Shown piece by piece: positions 1-8,316 of a DNA stretch of 36,683 bases. Under the pieces are notes generated by a model that ran no database searches, was not told the DNA's origin, and saw only the letters and a list, made by a program, of their open reading frames with translations. The translations under genes were made by a program, and so were the position numbers. This stretch comes from a virus: IMG/VR virus record IMGVR_UViG_3300030102_007435, positions 5,332 to 42,014 of that record; one strand, given 5' to 3'. Position 1 is the first letter of the stretch. The number at the start of each line of letters is the position of its first letter.

Positions 1-14
1 TGCTCCCAGAGGAG

Positions 15-1211
15 ATGGTGCGTTCAAATACACCTATGATTCCTACTCGGCAGCAAGAGAATCAAGTAATAACTCAGACAAGGGGAGTGCAACCTCTAAC
101 ACAAAGAATGTCTGCAGCATTCGATAGAATGAAAAGTAAAGAGGATGAAGGTAATAAGATAACGAGTAAAGATGCTGTTATATTAGGTAAATTATTTTTA
201 GAAATAGAGCAGGTAAAAAATAATTTGAACTCTATTACGACAGAGTTTAGAAATACAAACAGGAAAAAGAATGAGTTAGATGCGAAAGAAAATGAGTTAT
301 TAGAAGAAGAAACCGATAGACTTACTGCTTTAGGAGCAGGATTCAAAAGATTCAGACGAACACTAGGTGGAATCGCTGCTGCATTGTCTGGAAAACAATT
401 CCTTGAGGGTGATGTTCAGGGTGGAATTCAAAATGCAGGGATAGCATTGACAGCATTTTTGCCAGATATCATAAAAGTTGTCAGTACAGTTGTTCTTGGA
501 AGAATGTTGCTGAGTGGTAGAGGTATGGGTGCTGCAAGAGGTGCAGCAGGTGGTGGTGGTAGAGGAAGTTTATTACCACTTCTACTAGGAGGAGGTGGAC
601 TTCTTGCTGCAGGCACTGCATTAGGATCGAGAGGTGGTGGAGATCAAAGAAGATTAGAATTGACAAGAAGACAAGCAATACCTCAATTACTTTCTAGAAA
701 TGATGTTAGAAGATTCAGAGCATCATCATCAAGATTTGATAATATTTTGACTGATTTTGGTTCTCAAAATCAAATGGCATTCAACCCTACTACACCTGTA
801 GTCATGGGAGGAAGAGAGATTGACATGCCTAAAGGGTTTGGTGAACAGGCAAGTGATTTTGGTTCAAAAATCATGAATTTTTTCAGTGGTGATAAAAAAG
901 AGGAAACTGATGAATCTAAAGTTTCTGGAAATGAGGAGGATGATTCGATTTCTTTTGCACCAAATTTTGAAGTTGTTCCTACAGGAGAAGAAATATTTTC
1001 AGACACAAATATGACTGAGGGTGGTGAATTGCAACTAAACCTCAAAAGAGGAGAAGATGGAAATACTGTAATTATTGAAGGAGAAAATAAAAAAATAAGC
1101 AACAATCAGACAACTCCTCCTTCTTCATCAAATATCTTTGTGAAATCTACATTCAGTGACAATAGCAAAATAAGTTATATTCTTGAGTATGGAGGAGGAG
1201 CAGTGATATGA
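15..1211 (+). CDS. Gly-rich structural protein upstream of tail hub
   Basis: Unassigned protein of up to 398 aa. The N-terminal third is charged and helical, with a KKNELDAKENELLEEE stretch resembling coiled coil. It is followed by a long hydrophobic, Ala/Gly/Leu-rich part (about residues 115-205) with GGGG runs, then a soluble acidic C-terminus. Its position directly before a second Gly-rich protein and the gp27-like hub suggests a tail-tip or tail-lumen component; that role is inferred. The reading frame stays open to the left edge (the in-frame codons before the ATG are sense), and an AGAGGAG sequence directly abuts the ATG, so the gene could begin outside the window or at the ATG at 36. 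Its stop overlaps the next start (ATGATGA). Confidence 0.75.
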   Translation: MVRSNTPMIPTRQQENQVITQTRGVQPLTQRMSAAFDRMKSKEDEGNKITSKDAVILGKLFLEIEQVKNNLNSITTEFRNTNRKKNELDAKENELLEEETDRLTALGAGFKRFRRTLGGIAAALSGKQFLEGDVQGGIQNAGIALTAFLPDIIKVVSTVVLGRMLLSGRGMGAARGAAGGGGRGSLLPLLLGGGGLLAAGTALGSRGGGDQRRLELTRRQAIPQLLSRNDVRRFRASSSRFDNILTDFGSQNQMAFNPTTPVVMGGREIDMPKGFGEQASDFGSKIMNFFSGDKKEETDESKVSGNEEDDSISFAPNFEVVPTGEEIFSDTNMTEGGELQLNLKRGEDGNTVIIEGENKKISNNQTTPPSSSNIFVKSTFSDNSKISYILEYGGGAVI

Positions 1212-2809
1212 TGAATACACAGACTCTGTTGAATAGACCACAAATACTTCAGTCTACTCTAAAACTAACTTCTCTAATTGTAAAAAATAATAGAGAAGAA
1301 CTTACACAAAAAACTTTACTTCTCAGGAAAAGAGAGAAGGTATCGAAGCAAAGAATAAAGACATTCCAAGCACTAAATCAAACTGCTAAAGAGTCTGATG
1401 GAGGTCTTACCACAGGTGGTCTACTTGCCGGAGGTGCTTTGTCACGTTTGGGTATAAGGAAACCTGCAAATAATATAAGACCTTTTAGAAAACCTATCAA
1501 ACCGGGAAAACTCAGTGGACTAAGCAGATTAGGTGGTCTTCGTAGAATAAGCAAAGGTAGTGTTATTACCAACACACTCTTTGCAGGACTTGATTTTGCT
1601 AACAGAAAATCAGCAGGACAAACAAATCTACAAGCAGGACTCGGTGCAGGTGGTGGAGCAGTTGGTGGTATTGCAGGTGCTGCGATAGGACAGGCACTTA
1701 TACCAGTACCCGTGTTGGGTGCTCTTATAGGAGGGTTTGTGGGATCGACTATAGGATCTGGTCTTGCTGATCGTGCTTCAGGAGTTACTGGTGGTGATTT
1801 CAGAAGAAGACAATTAGAACAGGAATCTATTAGACAATTAGGTAGAACAGAATTTACTGATGGTTTAGATCGTTTTGATAGTGCACTAGACAAATTGAGA
1901 AAGTATGATGATGATAATAGAGCGTTCATCTTACGTGCCACCGGAAATGATCCTAAAAATAAATTCAGATTTGCTCCACGTCCTACAGGCGGTGGTGCCA
2001 CTCAAGCAGATATAGATGCAGCATATGCAAGAGGTGTGAGTATGGGTGTTGGTGGTTTGATATTAGGAACTGTCGGCACAGTACTGGTAGTCAAAGGTGG
2101 TGCATTTATAGCGAGTGGTGCTGCTGCAGTCAAATTGAAGGCACTTGGAGCACTCATAATAAAGAAGATTGGACTAAAAAATGCATTACCTAGATTATTA
2201 GCGTTTCTCAAGAAACAAGAATTATTATTCAGAATGAGTAAATTTGATCCTAGTAAAGCTCCCGGAATCTCAAGAAAAGGTAAATTAATAAGAGAGGGAA
2301 ATAAATTACTGAAAGAAATTAGAAATGAACCATCTACTAAAAGACCAAACATAACAAAAGAAAACTTAAATAAGTTTTTTGAGGCGATTAGGAATGTAGA
2401 CAAAAAACCTAGAATCAGATTCAAACCACAGTTCAACAAAATATTTAAGAATAAAAAACTCAGGGATCTTATCAAACAAAAAAGAGAAGATGCAGAAATT
2501 CTCAAAAAAGGTGAAGAGTTTGCAGATAGCGTTGATTTACTTGAACAAATTCGTAAGGTTCCTTTTGATGAGTTTGCAGATGATGTATTGAGAAAAACTG
2601 AGAGATTGAAGATATTGGACTTCATCAAAAAAATTGATAAGAATATAATAAATCAAGGAAAAAACCTGTCAGATAACACAATTATAAAGGAAGGAGATAC
2701 CTTTGTTGCAAATAGCATGGGTGGTACAGTCATTGGTGGTGGGACGAGTGAAGATCCTTATGAGGGTACCCTAAATACCATCAAGGCATATGGTTATTTG
2801 ACGGCATAA
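1208..2809 (+). CDS. Gly-zipper structural protein, tail-tip candidate
   Basis: Unassigned 533 aa protein, overlapping the preceding gene by 4 bases and the following gene by one base (TAATG), so the three are probably translated as a coupled unit. Residues about 140-195 form a glycine-zipper-like hydrophobic region (AGLGAGGGAVGGIAGAAIG and onward). A second hydrophobic segment lies near residues 278-320. The C-terminal third is very basic and Lys-rich and ends in a Gly-rich MGGTVIGGGT segment. Membrane-active segments beside the hub would suit a protein in the tail lumen that enters the cell envelope on ejection, as tape-measure proteins do. This is inference; no family was recognised. The start may be 1208 or the adjacent ATG at 1211. 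Confidence 0.8.
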   Translation: MMNTQTLLNRPQILQSTLKLTSLIVKNNREELTQKTLLLRKREKVSKQRIKTFQALNQTAKESDGGLTTGGLLAGGALSRLGIRKPANNIRPFRKPIKPGKLSGLSRLGGLRRISKGSVITNTLFAGLDFANRKSAGQTNLQAGLGAGGGAVGGIAGAAIGQALIPVPVLGALIGGFVGSTIGSGLADRASGVTGGDFRRRQLEQESIRQLGRTEFTDGLDRFDSALDKLRKYDDDNRAFILRATGNDPKNKFRFAPRPTGGGATQADIDAAYARGVSMGVGGLILGTVGTVLVVKGGAFIASGAAAVKLKALGALIIKKIGLKNALPRLLAFLKKQELLFRMSKFDPSKAPGISRKGKLIREGNKLLKEIRNEPSTKRPNITKENLNKFFEAIRNVDKKPRIRFKPQFNKIFKNKKLRDLIKQKREDAEILKKGEEFADSVDLLEQIRKVPFDEFADDVLRKTERLKILDFIKKIDKNIINQGKNLSDNTIIKEGDTFVANSMGGTVIGGGTSEDPYEGTLNTIKAYGYLTA

Positions 2810-4104
2810 TGGCAAGTTTTTGTAGATCAGCAGAAATAGAAAAGATTATCGTCAGAGATCCTGATGATACTAAGGATCAGGAAGTGACTCCGCAGGTTGG
2901 TCCTATGGCATTTTACGAGGACCAACTTGATGCATCTTTTCATTGTGAAGTCATGATCTTCGACGTTCATGGATGGTTAGAAAGTTTTCCTATAAGAAGT
3001 GGGTCAAAGGTCTATCTTCGTATCAAACATCCCACTGTCGATATTGATTTTGAAAAAGAACCGTTGTATATAAGCAATATAAAGACTGCAGGGCAGACTG
3101 ATAAGAGAGAATTTTTTGTGATGCAACTTGAATCTAAAGCAGCATTCACTAACCATTTGAGAAGATTGTATAAAAAATATAATGCTCCCACAAATGAAGT
3201 TGTCAGAGAAATATTAACAAAAGAATTAGAGGTTCCTGATTCCAGAATCATAGATTTAGAAGAACCAAGTAACAGGATAGAATTTTTAGGTGTTTACAAG
3301 AGACCCTTACAAACATGTGCAGGATTGGCAGTAAAATCTATACCTAAGAATCATAGCAAAAAACCATTTGGTCAAGGTGGATCCGGAATGTTCTTCTGGG
3401 AAACTCTCAAAGGGTTTTTCTTCAAAAGTCCAGATCAATGTTTTGCAGAGGCATTTGAGAAAAAAGAAGAAATTCCTACGTATGAGAAGGTTGCTTCTTT
3501 CAATGCCCTTGACCCTAATAATAACTTTCACCTAACATGTGACCCTATATGGCAAAATAACCATAACTTGTTTGAGAAACTTTCGATGGGTCAATATAGT
3601 TCTCAGTTTGGACTATTTGAAACATCTACAAGGGAACATATAGTAATAGAAAGAGGTAATGAGGCAAAACATGATTACAATGCTGATAAGGATGGAGATA
3701 TACTGTCAAACTCAGAATACTTTCAACCAAAAGAATTCAGCACTATGCCATCAAGACACATGATGCTAGTAAAGAATGATCGTTTGTTTGATAATTCTGA
3801 CGAACAGGACGATGGTAGCAAAACGTCCATGGAACATGTAGAATATGAAGCAAGGAGACAATCACGCTACTCTGCATTATTCTCTCAATCATTAGAGGTA
3901 ACCGTACCCCTAAATCTAAATCTGCATGCAGGAGCAGTTGTGAATCTCAAGTTTCCTCGAATAAATATAGACAAACCCAGTGGTGGAGATAACAATCCTG
4001 CTTCTGGATACTATATGATCAAAACACTGTCTCACAAATTTGGATCTGAAGGTGATTTCACTGGGATGCAATTGGTAAGAGACGCTTACACAAAACTATC
4101 ATGA
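2809..4104 (+). CDS. gp27-like baseplate hub protein
   Basis: 431 aa. The N-terminal half reads like the beta-rich hub domain of contractile-tail injection systems (gp27/VgrG type): a short strand, a FHCEVMIFD segment, then SGSKVYLRIKHP and a LYISNIK strand. The C-terminal end SGYYMIKTLSHKF followed by a GMQLVRDAY strand resembles the last hub barrel. T4 gp27 is about 390 aa, so the length fits. The trimeric hub caps the tail tube and holds the spike, and the next large gene encodes an OB-fold spike protein, which supports the call. The start overlaps the previous stop by one base; the 3' end overlaps the next gene as ATGA. The family call rests on pattern and position. Confidence 0.75.
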   Translation: MASFCRSAEIEKIIVRDPDDTKDQEVTPQVGPMAFYEDQLDASFHCEVMIFDVHGWLESFPIRSGSKVYLRIKHPTVDIDFEKEPLYISNIKTAGQTDKREFFVMQLESKAAFTNHLRRLYKKYNAPTNEVVREILTKELEVPDSRIIDLEEPSNRIEFLGVYKRPLQTCAGLAVKSIPKNHSKKPFGQGGSGMFFWETLKGFFFKSPDQCFAEAFEKKEEIPTYEKVASFNALDPNNNFHLTCDPIWQNNHNLFEKLSMGQYSSQFGLFETSTREHIVIERGNEAKHDYNADKDGDILSNSEYFQPKEFSTMPSRHMMLVKNDRLFDNSDEQDDGSKTSMEHVEYEARRQSRYSALFSQSLEVTVPLNLNLHAGAVVNLKFPRINIDKPSGGDNNPASGYYMIKTLSHKFGSEGDFTGMQLVRDAYTKLS

Positions 4105-4328
4105 AAAGTATAGAAGATCACATAGCACACGACAAAGAGGTCATCGCTGACCCAATCGCAAGTCCTGCTGCTAGAAGGCATGCAAAGGAAGAATTGCATG
4201 AATTAGAAGAATACATGGATCATCATAAGGAAGAGATCGCTGCAGGGGATCATCATGACCCTAATGCACTCGAACTATTCTGTGATATGCATCCTGACGA
4301 ACCAGAGTGCCTAATATACGACGATTAG
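4101..4328 (+). CDS. small acidic His-rich hub-associated protein
   Basis: 75 aa, very rich in Glu, Asp and His, with helical segments (HAKEELHELEEYMDHHKEE) and a conserved-looking end (LFCDMHPDEPECLIYDD). It is translationally coupled to the hub gene through an ATGA overlap and lies immediately before the gp5-like gene without a gap. A small soluble protein between two hub genes may be an assembly factor or minor hub subunit. The Cys and His content could allow metal binding. Function is not recognised. Confidence 0.8.
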   Translation: MKSIEDHIAHDKEVIADPIASPAARRHAKEELHELEEYMDHHKEEIAAGDHHDPNALELFCDMHPDEPECLIYDD

Positions 4329-6296
4329 ATGTCAATTGCCGGACCCCTTCCAAATAACATAAACTTTTCTGGTGATGATGGATTTCCATACTTCAGAGGA
4401 CAAGTAACGACTGATGCTGCATGGCGTGAGCACCATAAAGAGTACGGGTATAGAGTCAAGGTAAGGATATATGGAGTTCACCCTCCATCCAATATCGTAC
4501 CGGACTCTGAATTGCCATGGGCAACTGTCGGTGTGTCTCCTCAATTTGGTTCTGGTAAAGCGATGTGTGGAACATCATTAATGCTACAGGGTGGTGAGAC
4601 TGTTATTGGTTTCTTTGAAGACACTGACAAGCAGCAACCAGTCATTTTTATGTGCTACCAATCTGATGTAAAACATCAAAACGTATTAGCATATAATACT
4701 GATCCTGATGGTAGCAGTGAGTTCTATGAGGTCGAAGCAAAATCAAACTTGGTGTGGGGAGAAGGTAATCGATCTGTCAATCATAGTGATCCTAAAAAAA
4801 CCAATGGAGTGCCGGGGATTGGTAAAATTTCTACTGGTTCTATTACAGCACAAAAAATCATTGATAATGAGAACTTTGTAGCAAAAAGGGCACAAGTGTG
4901 TAAGGGCGGTGAGGGTTTCATGAATGAACTTTCACGATCACTTGCATCTTTTATAGAAGTAACAGGAAAACTTGAAAAGTTTCAAGACACTTATATAGAT
5001 CCTGTTATGGATGAGATAAGAGACGTTCAAAAACTCGTAGGTGAAACAGCACAACTTATATCAGGGGCATATGCTCAAGTCATAAGACTCGCAAGAAAAT
5101 TCTTATTTTCCAAGATATATGAGTTGGCAGAGACACTCATGGGATTCCTACAACTCGATAGTTTATTGAAGGACATCGCTGTCAAGAAAGCGACCGATCA
5201 AATATATTGTGTGATAGAAAAAATCATCAAGAGTCTACAAAATGTCATAAAAGATTTCTTGATAGGGTTAATAGGTAAGATCGTACAGGCACCAGTTTGT
5301 GCAGCAGAACAGTTCTTGGGTGGTTTGAACAGTAGAATGTTCAATGAAATCGAAACTGCTATCGGAGATGCAATGAGCGAAATTTCTGGTATACTTGGTC
5401 CAATCGGTAACTTCATGGGATATATTGAAAAGGCAATGGGTTATGTTGAGATAGGTTTGAAATTTTTATCATGTGAAGATCAAAAATGTGAACCAGAACC
5501 ATATGACTGGGCACTGAACTTTGGTCCAACAAAACAACAAAAACTTGATTTCAAGAGAACCATTGATATCTCTTCACAACTCAATGTTGCAGGAATCGGA
5601 AAGTCAGTTACAGATGGTATAGATAAATTCTTCGGATTAGATGATGACGATTTTGAACAGGCAGATTATGTTGCAAATATACTTGGTCCATGCCCCATCA
5701 ACAATAAAGTTTGTGGTCCCCCTAAGATAGAAATATTTGGTGGTGGCGGAATAGGAGCAGCAGCAAACGCTGTTGTAAATGAGTTGGGAGAAATAGTGGG
5801 TGTTAATATGCAGTCACTTGGTGTGGGTTATACTAACACACCATTCGTTAGTATAATTGATAATTGTGATGGCAGAGGAGCAGAGGGCGAAGCAATAGTA
5901 AAAGATGGTCAAGTAGTTAATATTGTAATAAGAAGAGGTGGTGGAGGATATCAAGTTCCAGAAAATATTTCTGATGGTGAGGGTATAGATGTAGTAGGTG
6001 AAATTGAAGGTATAGAGGTCATAAGAACTGGTAGAGATTATAAAGTGGGAGACCTCATCACCAGTAGATGTGGAACTCTTGAACCAATCTTAGATGGCAC
6101 TGGTAGAATCGTTGGTGCGAACGTAATAAATGCTGAAGTTGGATGTAAAGTCATTCCAGATCTATCAATAAATAGCGATACTGGATATGGAGCACTCTTG
6201 AGACCTATTATGAGATATAAGAAAGTGGAAGATTATGATTCAACAATACCTGCTGGCAGCACTATGAGAGTTGTTGACTGTGTGAGTTCATACTAA
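4329..6296 (+). CDS. gp5-like baseplate hub/spike protein (OB-fold, no lysozyme seen)
   Basis: 655 aa. Residues about 14-118 look like the gp5/VgrG OB-fold: YRVKVRIYGVHP, LPWATVGVSPQFGSG, LMLQGGETVIGFFEDTD and QQPVIFMCYQSD are typical strand motifs. The middle (about 190-400) is helical with amphipathic stretches. No T4-type lysozyme signature was seen where T4 gp5 carries its muramidase. From about 465 the protein becomes Gly-rich with two copies of a beta module centred on VGYTNTPFVSI and GGGYQVPENI, like the SGYT modules in the fibre genes at 9091 and 14494. It directly follows the small gene (no spacer) and overlaps the next gene as TAATG. It probably trimerises on the gp27-like hub to form the membrane-piercing device. 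Confidence 0.75.
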   Translation: MSIAGPLPNNINFSGDDGFPYFRGQVTTDAAWREHHKEYGYRVKVRIYGVHPPSNIVPDSELPWATVGVSPQFGSGKAMCGTSLMLQGGETVIGFFEDTDKQQPVIFMCYQSDVKHQNVLAYNTDPDGSSEFYEVEAKSNLVWGEGNRSVNHSDPKKTNGVPGIGKISTGSITAQKIIDNENFVAKRAQVCKGGEGFMNELSRSLASFIEVTGKLEKFQDTYIDPVMDEIRDVQKLVGETAQLISGAYAQVIRLARKFLFSKIYELAETLMGFLQLDSLLKDIAVKKATDQIYCVIEKIIKSLQNVIKDFLIGLIGKIVQAPVCAAEQFLGGLNSRMFNEIETAIGDAMSEISGILGPIGNFMGYIEKAMGYVEIGLKFLSCEDQKCEPEPYDWALNFGPTKQQKLDFKRTIDISSQLNVAGIGKSVTDGIDKFFGLDDDDFEQADYVANILGPCPINNKVCGPPKIEIFGGGGIGAAANAVVNELGEIVGVNMQSLGVGYTNTPFVSIIDNCDGRGAEGEAIVKDGQVVNIVIRRGGGGYQVPENISDGEGIDVVGEIEGIEVIRTGRDYKVGDLITSRCGTLEPILDGTGRIVGANVINAEVGCKVIPDLSINSDTGYGALLRPIMRYKKVEDYDSTIPAGSTMRVVDCVSSY

Positions 6297-6865
6297 TGGC
6301 AATAAAAAGAGAATCTCCACCCCTAATCGTAAACACTCCCGAAGATGGATTTCTTCGGGTTGGTTTGAATACTGATGCAGATGTAGAGCGTCCTGATCAG
6401 GTTCAATTAGCAGGTGGATGTGGAGCAAGTCTTAGGATTTTTGATGATGGAGGATGGGAACTAAGATCGGTAGATAAACCCAATAAACCAAATAAGAAAG
6501 GTTGTAATATAATAGCAACAGGAGAAGGTGGGTTAATCATCAAATCGGAAGGTGATGTTGTTATAGATGCAGCAAAAACCTTCAGAGTTTCTGCTGCTAA
6601 CATTGTTATGGAGACCACTGCTCAAGACGGAGACTTTACTGTTAATTGTAAAAGAGATATAAAATTAGATGCAGACAATAACTTCAAAGCATTAGGAACA
6701 AAGTGTATTGTTACAGCAACGGATACCATGGTAACTCACTCAAAGGGATGGAATCTGATAGTGGGTAATCCGGTATATGTCTATGAAAAGAAATCTAAAC
6801 TTATACCAACAAGCACAGGAGATCTTGTACAGGGTATTCTTGATCAATTTTTATTAGGAGTGTAA
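6296..6865 (+). CDS. beta-rich spike shaft-like protein
   Basis: 189 aa. The sequence alternates short beta strands (GGLIIKSEGDVVIDAAKTFRV, DGDFTVNCKRDIKLDADNNFKA) in a pattern like the triple-stranded beta-helix of T4 gp5C or VgrG tails, where a needle is built from interdigitating strands. It starts on the last base of the gp5-like stop and ends coupled to the next gene by TAATG. In T4 the needle is part of gp5; here it may be a separate polypeptide sitting under the OB-fold protein. This is structural analogy, not a demonstrated homology. No catalytic motif is visible. Confidence 0.65.
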   Translation: MAIKRESPPLIVNTPEDGFLRVGLNTDADVERPDQVQLAGGCGASLRIFDDGGWELRSVDKPNKPNKKGCNIIATGEGGLIIKSEGDVVIDAAKTFRVSAANIVMETTAQDGDFTVNCKRDIKLDADNNFKALGTKCIVTATDTMVTHSKGWNLIVGNPVYVYEKKSKLIPTSTGDLVQGILDQFLLGV

Positions 6866-7725
6866 TGGAATCACCAGAAGTATCAACGGGTAAACTCTAT
6901 ATCGGTCCAAGTATACCGGTAAAACTTGATCTATCAGCGTTTACACTCAATTCAAAACTTCCTTTCAATGGAACACTAGCATGTGTGGGTCCTGCATTTT
7001 TTGGTGCAGTTCCACCAACAGGTTTTGCCAGAGCGATGTGTCAGATGGGTCCGGGAATACCACCATTTGTGTCAGCAGTTCCGGGTCTGACTCTTGAAGT
7101 GACAGGTGGAACACACCTGATGGGATATCTGAATGCTTTTGGATTGAACTCAATGATAGGTGTGACTAATAATATTGGTGTTCATAATGGTATAGGACTC
7201 AAGAACATGCTTGGGTTTCATAACAGGGTAGGAAAGCAGACAGCAGTTGGTGGAGAAACATCAGCAGAACCGAAGAAGTTCTGTGCAGCACCAACGATGA
7301 CTCTTACATCTGTAAATGGAACACTCAGAGGTAATTGGAAACATAATGGCACATCTTTATTTCTCCTGCATGCTCACTCAGATAGAAATCTAAAGAAGAA
7401 TATACAACCTATACTATCACCTCTATCTAAAGTTCTACAACTTCAAGGTGTGACGTTTGAATGGGATCACCCTAAGTTAGCAAAGAATAGACCGGGAACA
7501 AATATGGGATTGATTGCTCAAGATACTGAAAAAATAGTTCCAGAAGTCGTTATAAATATGACCATAGATGCTGATGGCGAACAAAAAGAAGTCAAAGGTA
7601 TCATGTACGAAAACCTTACTGGTCTCTTGATTGAGGCGATCAAGGAACAAAACAAGCGAATTGAACATCTAGAACAATGCATTGCTACACTACAAGCGGA
7701 AAAGTCCACACCGACGGAATCATAG
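6865..7725 (+). CDS. tail tip protein with C-terminal S74 autocleaving chaperone
   Basis: 286 aa. The N-terminal about 160 residues are Gly/Pro/hydrophobic with short repeats (IGVTNNIGVHNGIGLKNMLGFHNRVG), plausible for a spike-tip or PAAR-like cap. From about residue 170 the peptidase S74 / intramolecular chaperone domain begins: HSDRNLKKNI, with catalytic Ser172 and Lys177 in the family S-x4-K spacing, then FEWD, MGLIAQD, VPEVV and a C-terminal coiled coil (LIEAIKEQNKRIEHLEQ). In this family the domain trimerises, folds the preceding beta structure and cleaves itself off just before the Ser. Its position at the end of the hub operon supports a tip role. The last 49 bases overlap another ORF in the -1 frame. 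Confidence 0.8.
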   Translation: MESPEVSTGKLYIGPSIPVKLDLSAFTLNSKLPFNGTLACVGPAFFGAVPPTGFARAMCQMGPGIPPFVSAVPGLTLEVTGGTHLMGYLNAFGLNSMIGVTNNIGVHNGIGLKNMLGFHNRVGKQTAVGGETSAEPKKFCAAPTMTLTSVNGTLRGNWKHNGTSLFLLHAHSDRNLKKNIQPILSPLSKVLQLQGVTFEWDHPKLAKNRPGTNMGLIAQDTEKIVPEVVINMTIDADGEQKEVKGIMYENLTGLLIEAIKEQNKRIEHLEQCIATLQAEKSTPTES

Positions 7726-7958
7726 AATTACCGGAAGATTGGCGGGGTAATATAGTACCAGAAACAATTGCTGTACAACTGACTGCAATAGGGACAGCTC
7801 AGGAGTTGTTTGTAAAAGAAATTCAGTGGGGAGCGAAGGTTATAGTAAGAAACGGTGGAGGTGGTTCTTTGAATGCATATTATACTGTAACTGCAGAAGC
7901 ATCGGAACCAATAGTGCTGAATGACTACAAGTCAAAAAAGAAAAAGTTGACTGCATAA
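7677..7958 (+). CDS. small beta-rich protein overlapping S74 gene (-1 frame)
   Basis: 93 aa, with a core that reads like a beta module found at the ends of phage structural proteins: GIIELPEDWRGNIVPETIAVQL, then LFVKEIQWGAKVIVRNG and AYYTVTAEA, ending in a basic KSKKKKLTA tail. It starts inside the end of the S74 gene and has no Shine-Dalgarno sequence before the ATG. It could be translated separately by reinitiation, or as a -1 frameshift extension of the S74 protein: the overlap contains an A-AAG site where the Lys codon could re-pair one base back, joining ...LQAEK to VHTDGII. Both readings are inference. A perfect late-type box TATAAATA lies inside the S74 gene at 7551-7558. Confidence 0.7.
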   Translation: MHCYTTSGKVHTDGIIELPEDWRGNIVPETIAVQLTAIGTAQELFVKEIQWGAKVIVRNGGGGSLNAYYTVTAEASEPIVLNDYKSKKKKLTA

Positions 7959-7974
7959 GCACCTGTGGTATAAT
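7947..7974 (+). promoter_or_regulatory. sigma70-type promoter for the 7997/8167 small genes
   Basis: TTGACT (7947-7952), 16-base spacer, TATAAT (7969-7974), a near-consensus host promoter. The predicted start near 7981 is about 16 bases before the ATG at 7997. It is embedded in a region otherwise organised for late transcription. Confidence 0.7.
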
Positions 7975-7996
7975 AGGGAAGCACCCGACTTTTATT

Positions 7997-8170
7997 ATGA
8001 TTGATGAATTTGTAGATCTCGTAGAGGTAAATATCGCTGCGAGATCTTTTTCTTTGTTTGGATCTAATGGATCTTCAAAGGTCATAGACAAATTGACAGT
8101 GAATCAATTCATGTCAGTTCTTGAAGTTATAAGAGCAGCAGAACATGAAACAGAAATAGTTTATGTATGA
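7997..8170 (+). CDS. small hypothetical protein (57 aa)
   Basis: 57 aa, beginning MIDEFVDLVEV and ending EHETEIVYV, mostly helical and acidic. It is the first gene after a near-consensus sigma70-type promoter and overlaps the next gene by ATGA. No family recognised. Its own host-type promoter between hub and fibre genes suggests earlier expression than its neighbours. Confidence 0.65.
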   Translation: MIDEFVDLVEVNIAARSFSLFGSNGSSKVIDKLTVNQFMSVLEVIRAAEHETEIVYV

Positions 8171-8316
8171 GCAAAATAAGATGCCCTGTATGTGGACATA
8201 TATGTAATGGTAGAATCGAATTCGGTTCTCATATAAGGCGTTGTCAAGCAATATCTGGTGAAAGAAATTTCAAATTCAATCGAAAGAAAAACTCGAAGAA
8301 GAAAAAGAAAAGATAA
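8167..8316 (+). CDS. small zinc-finger-like basic protein (49 aa)
   Basis: 49 aa. It has C6-x2-C9 followed by H22-x3-C26, a C2HC zinc-binding arrangement, and a very basic tail (KKNSKKKKKR). Such a protein could bind DNA or RNA, or act as a small regulator; this is inference. It is coupled to the preceding gene (ATGA). Its TAA stop is immediately followed by the stop of the convergent minus-strand gene, leaving no intergenic base. Confidence 0.65.
   Translation: MSKIRCPVCGHICNGRIEFGSHIRRCQAISGERNFKFNRKKNSKKKKKR

Noticed and set aside
1378-2628. Long minus-strand reading frames opposite the Gly-rich genes
   Set aside because: They are antisense shadows of codon bias in the plus-strand genes: Pro/Ser/Leu-rich, with no ribosome-binding site or promoter.
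2770-2777. CCTAAATA before the gp27-like gene as a late promoter
   Set aside because: One mismatch, inside the coding end of the preceding gene, and the genes are already coupled by TAATG; the support is too weak.
3960-3967. AATAAATA inside the gp27-like gene (also 6166-6173 and 23616-23623) as late promoters
   Set aside because: Intragenic matches to an AT-rich 8-mer are expected by chance and are not placed just before a start codon. Only the intergenic boxes were annotated; 7551 and 16467 are mentioned as possible because they match the perfect TATAAATA.
5000-5500. A lysozyme domain in the gp5-like protein
   Set aside because: The helical middle shows no T4-type Glu/Asp/Thr catalytic pattern; it was left as a hub protein without a visible enzyme.
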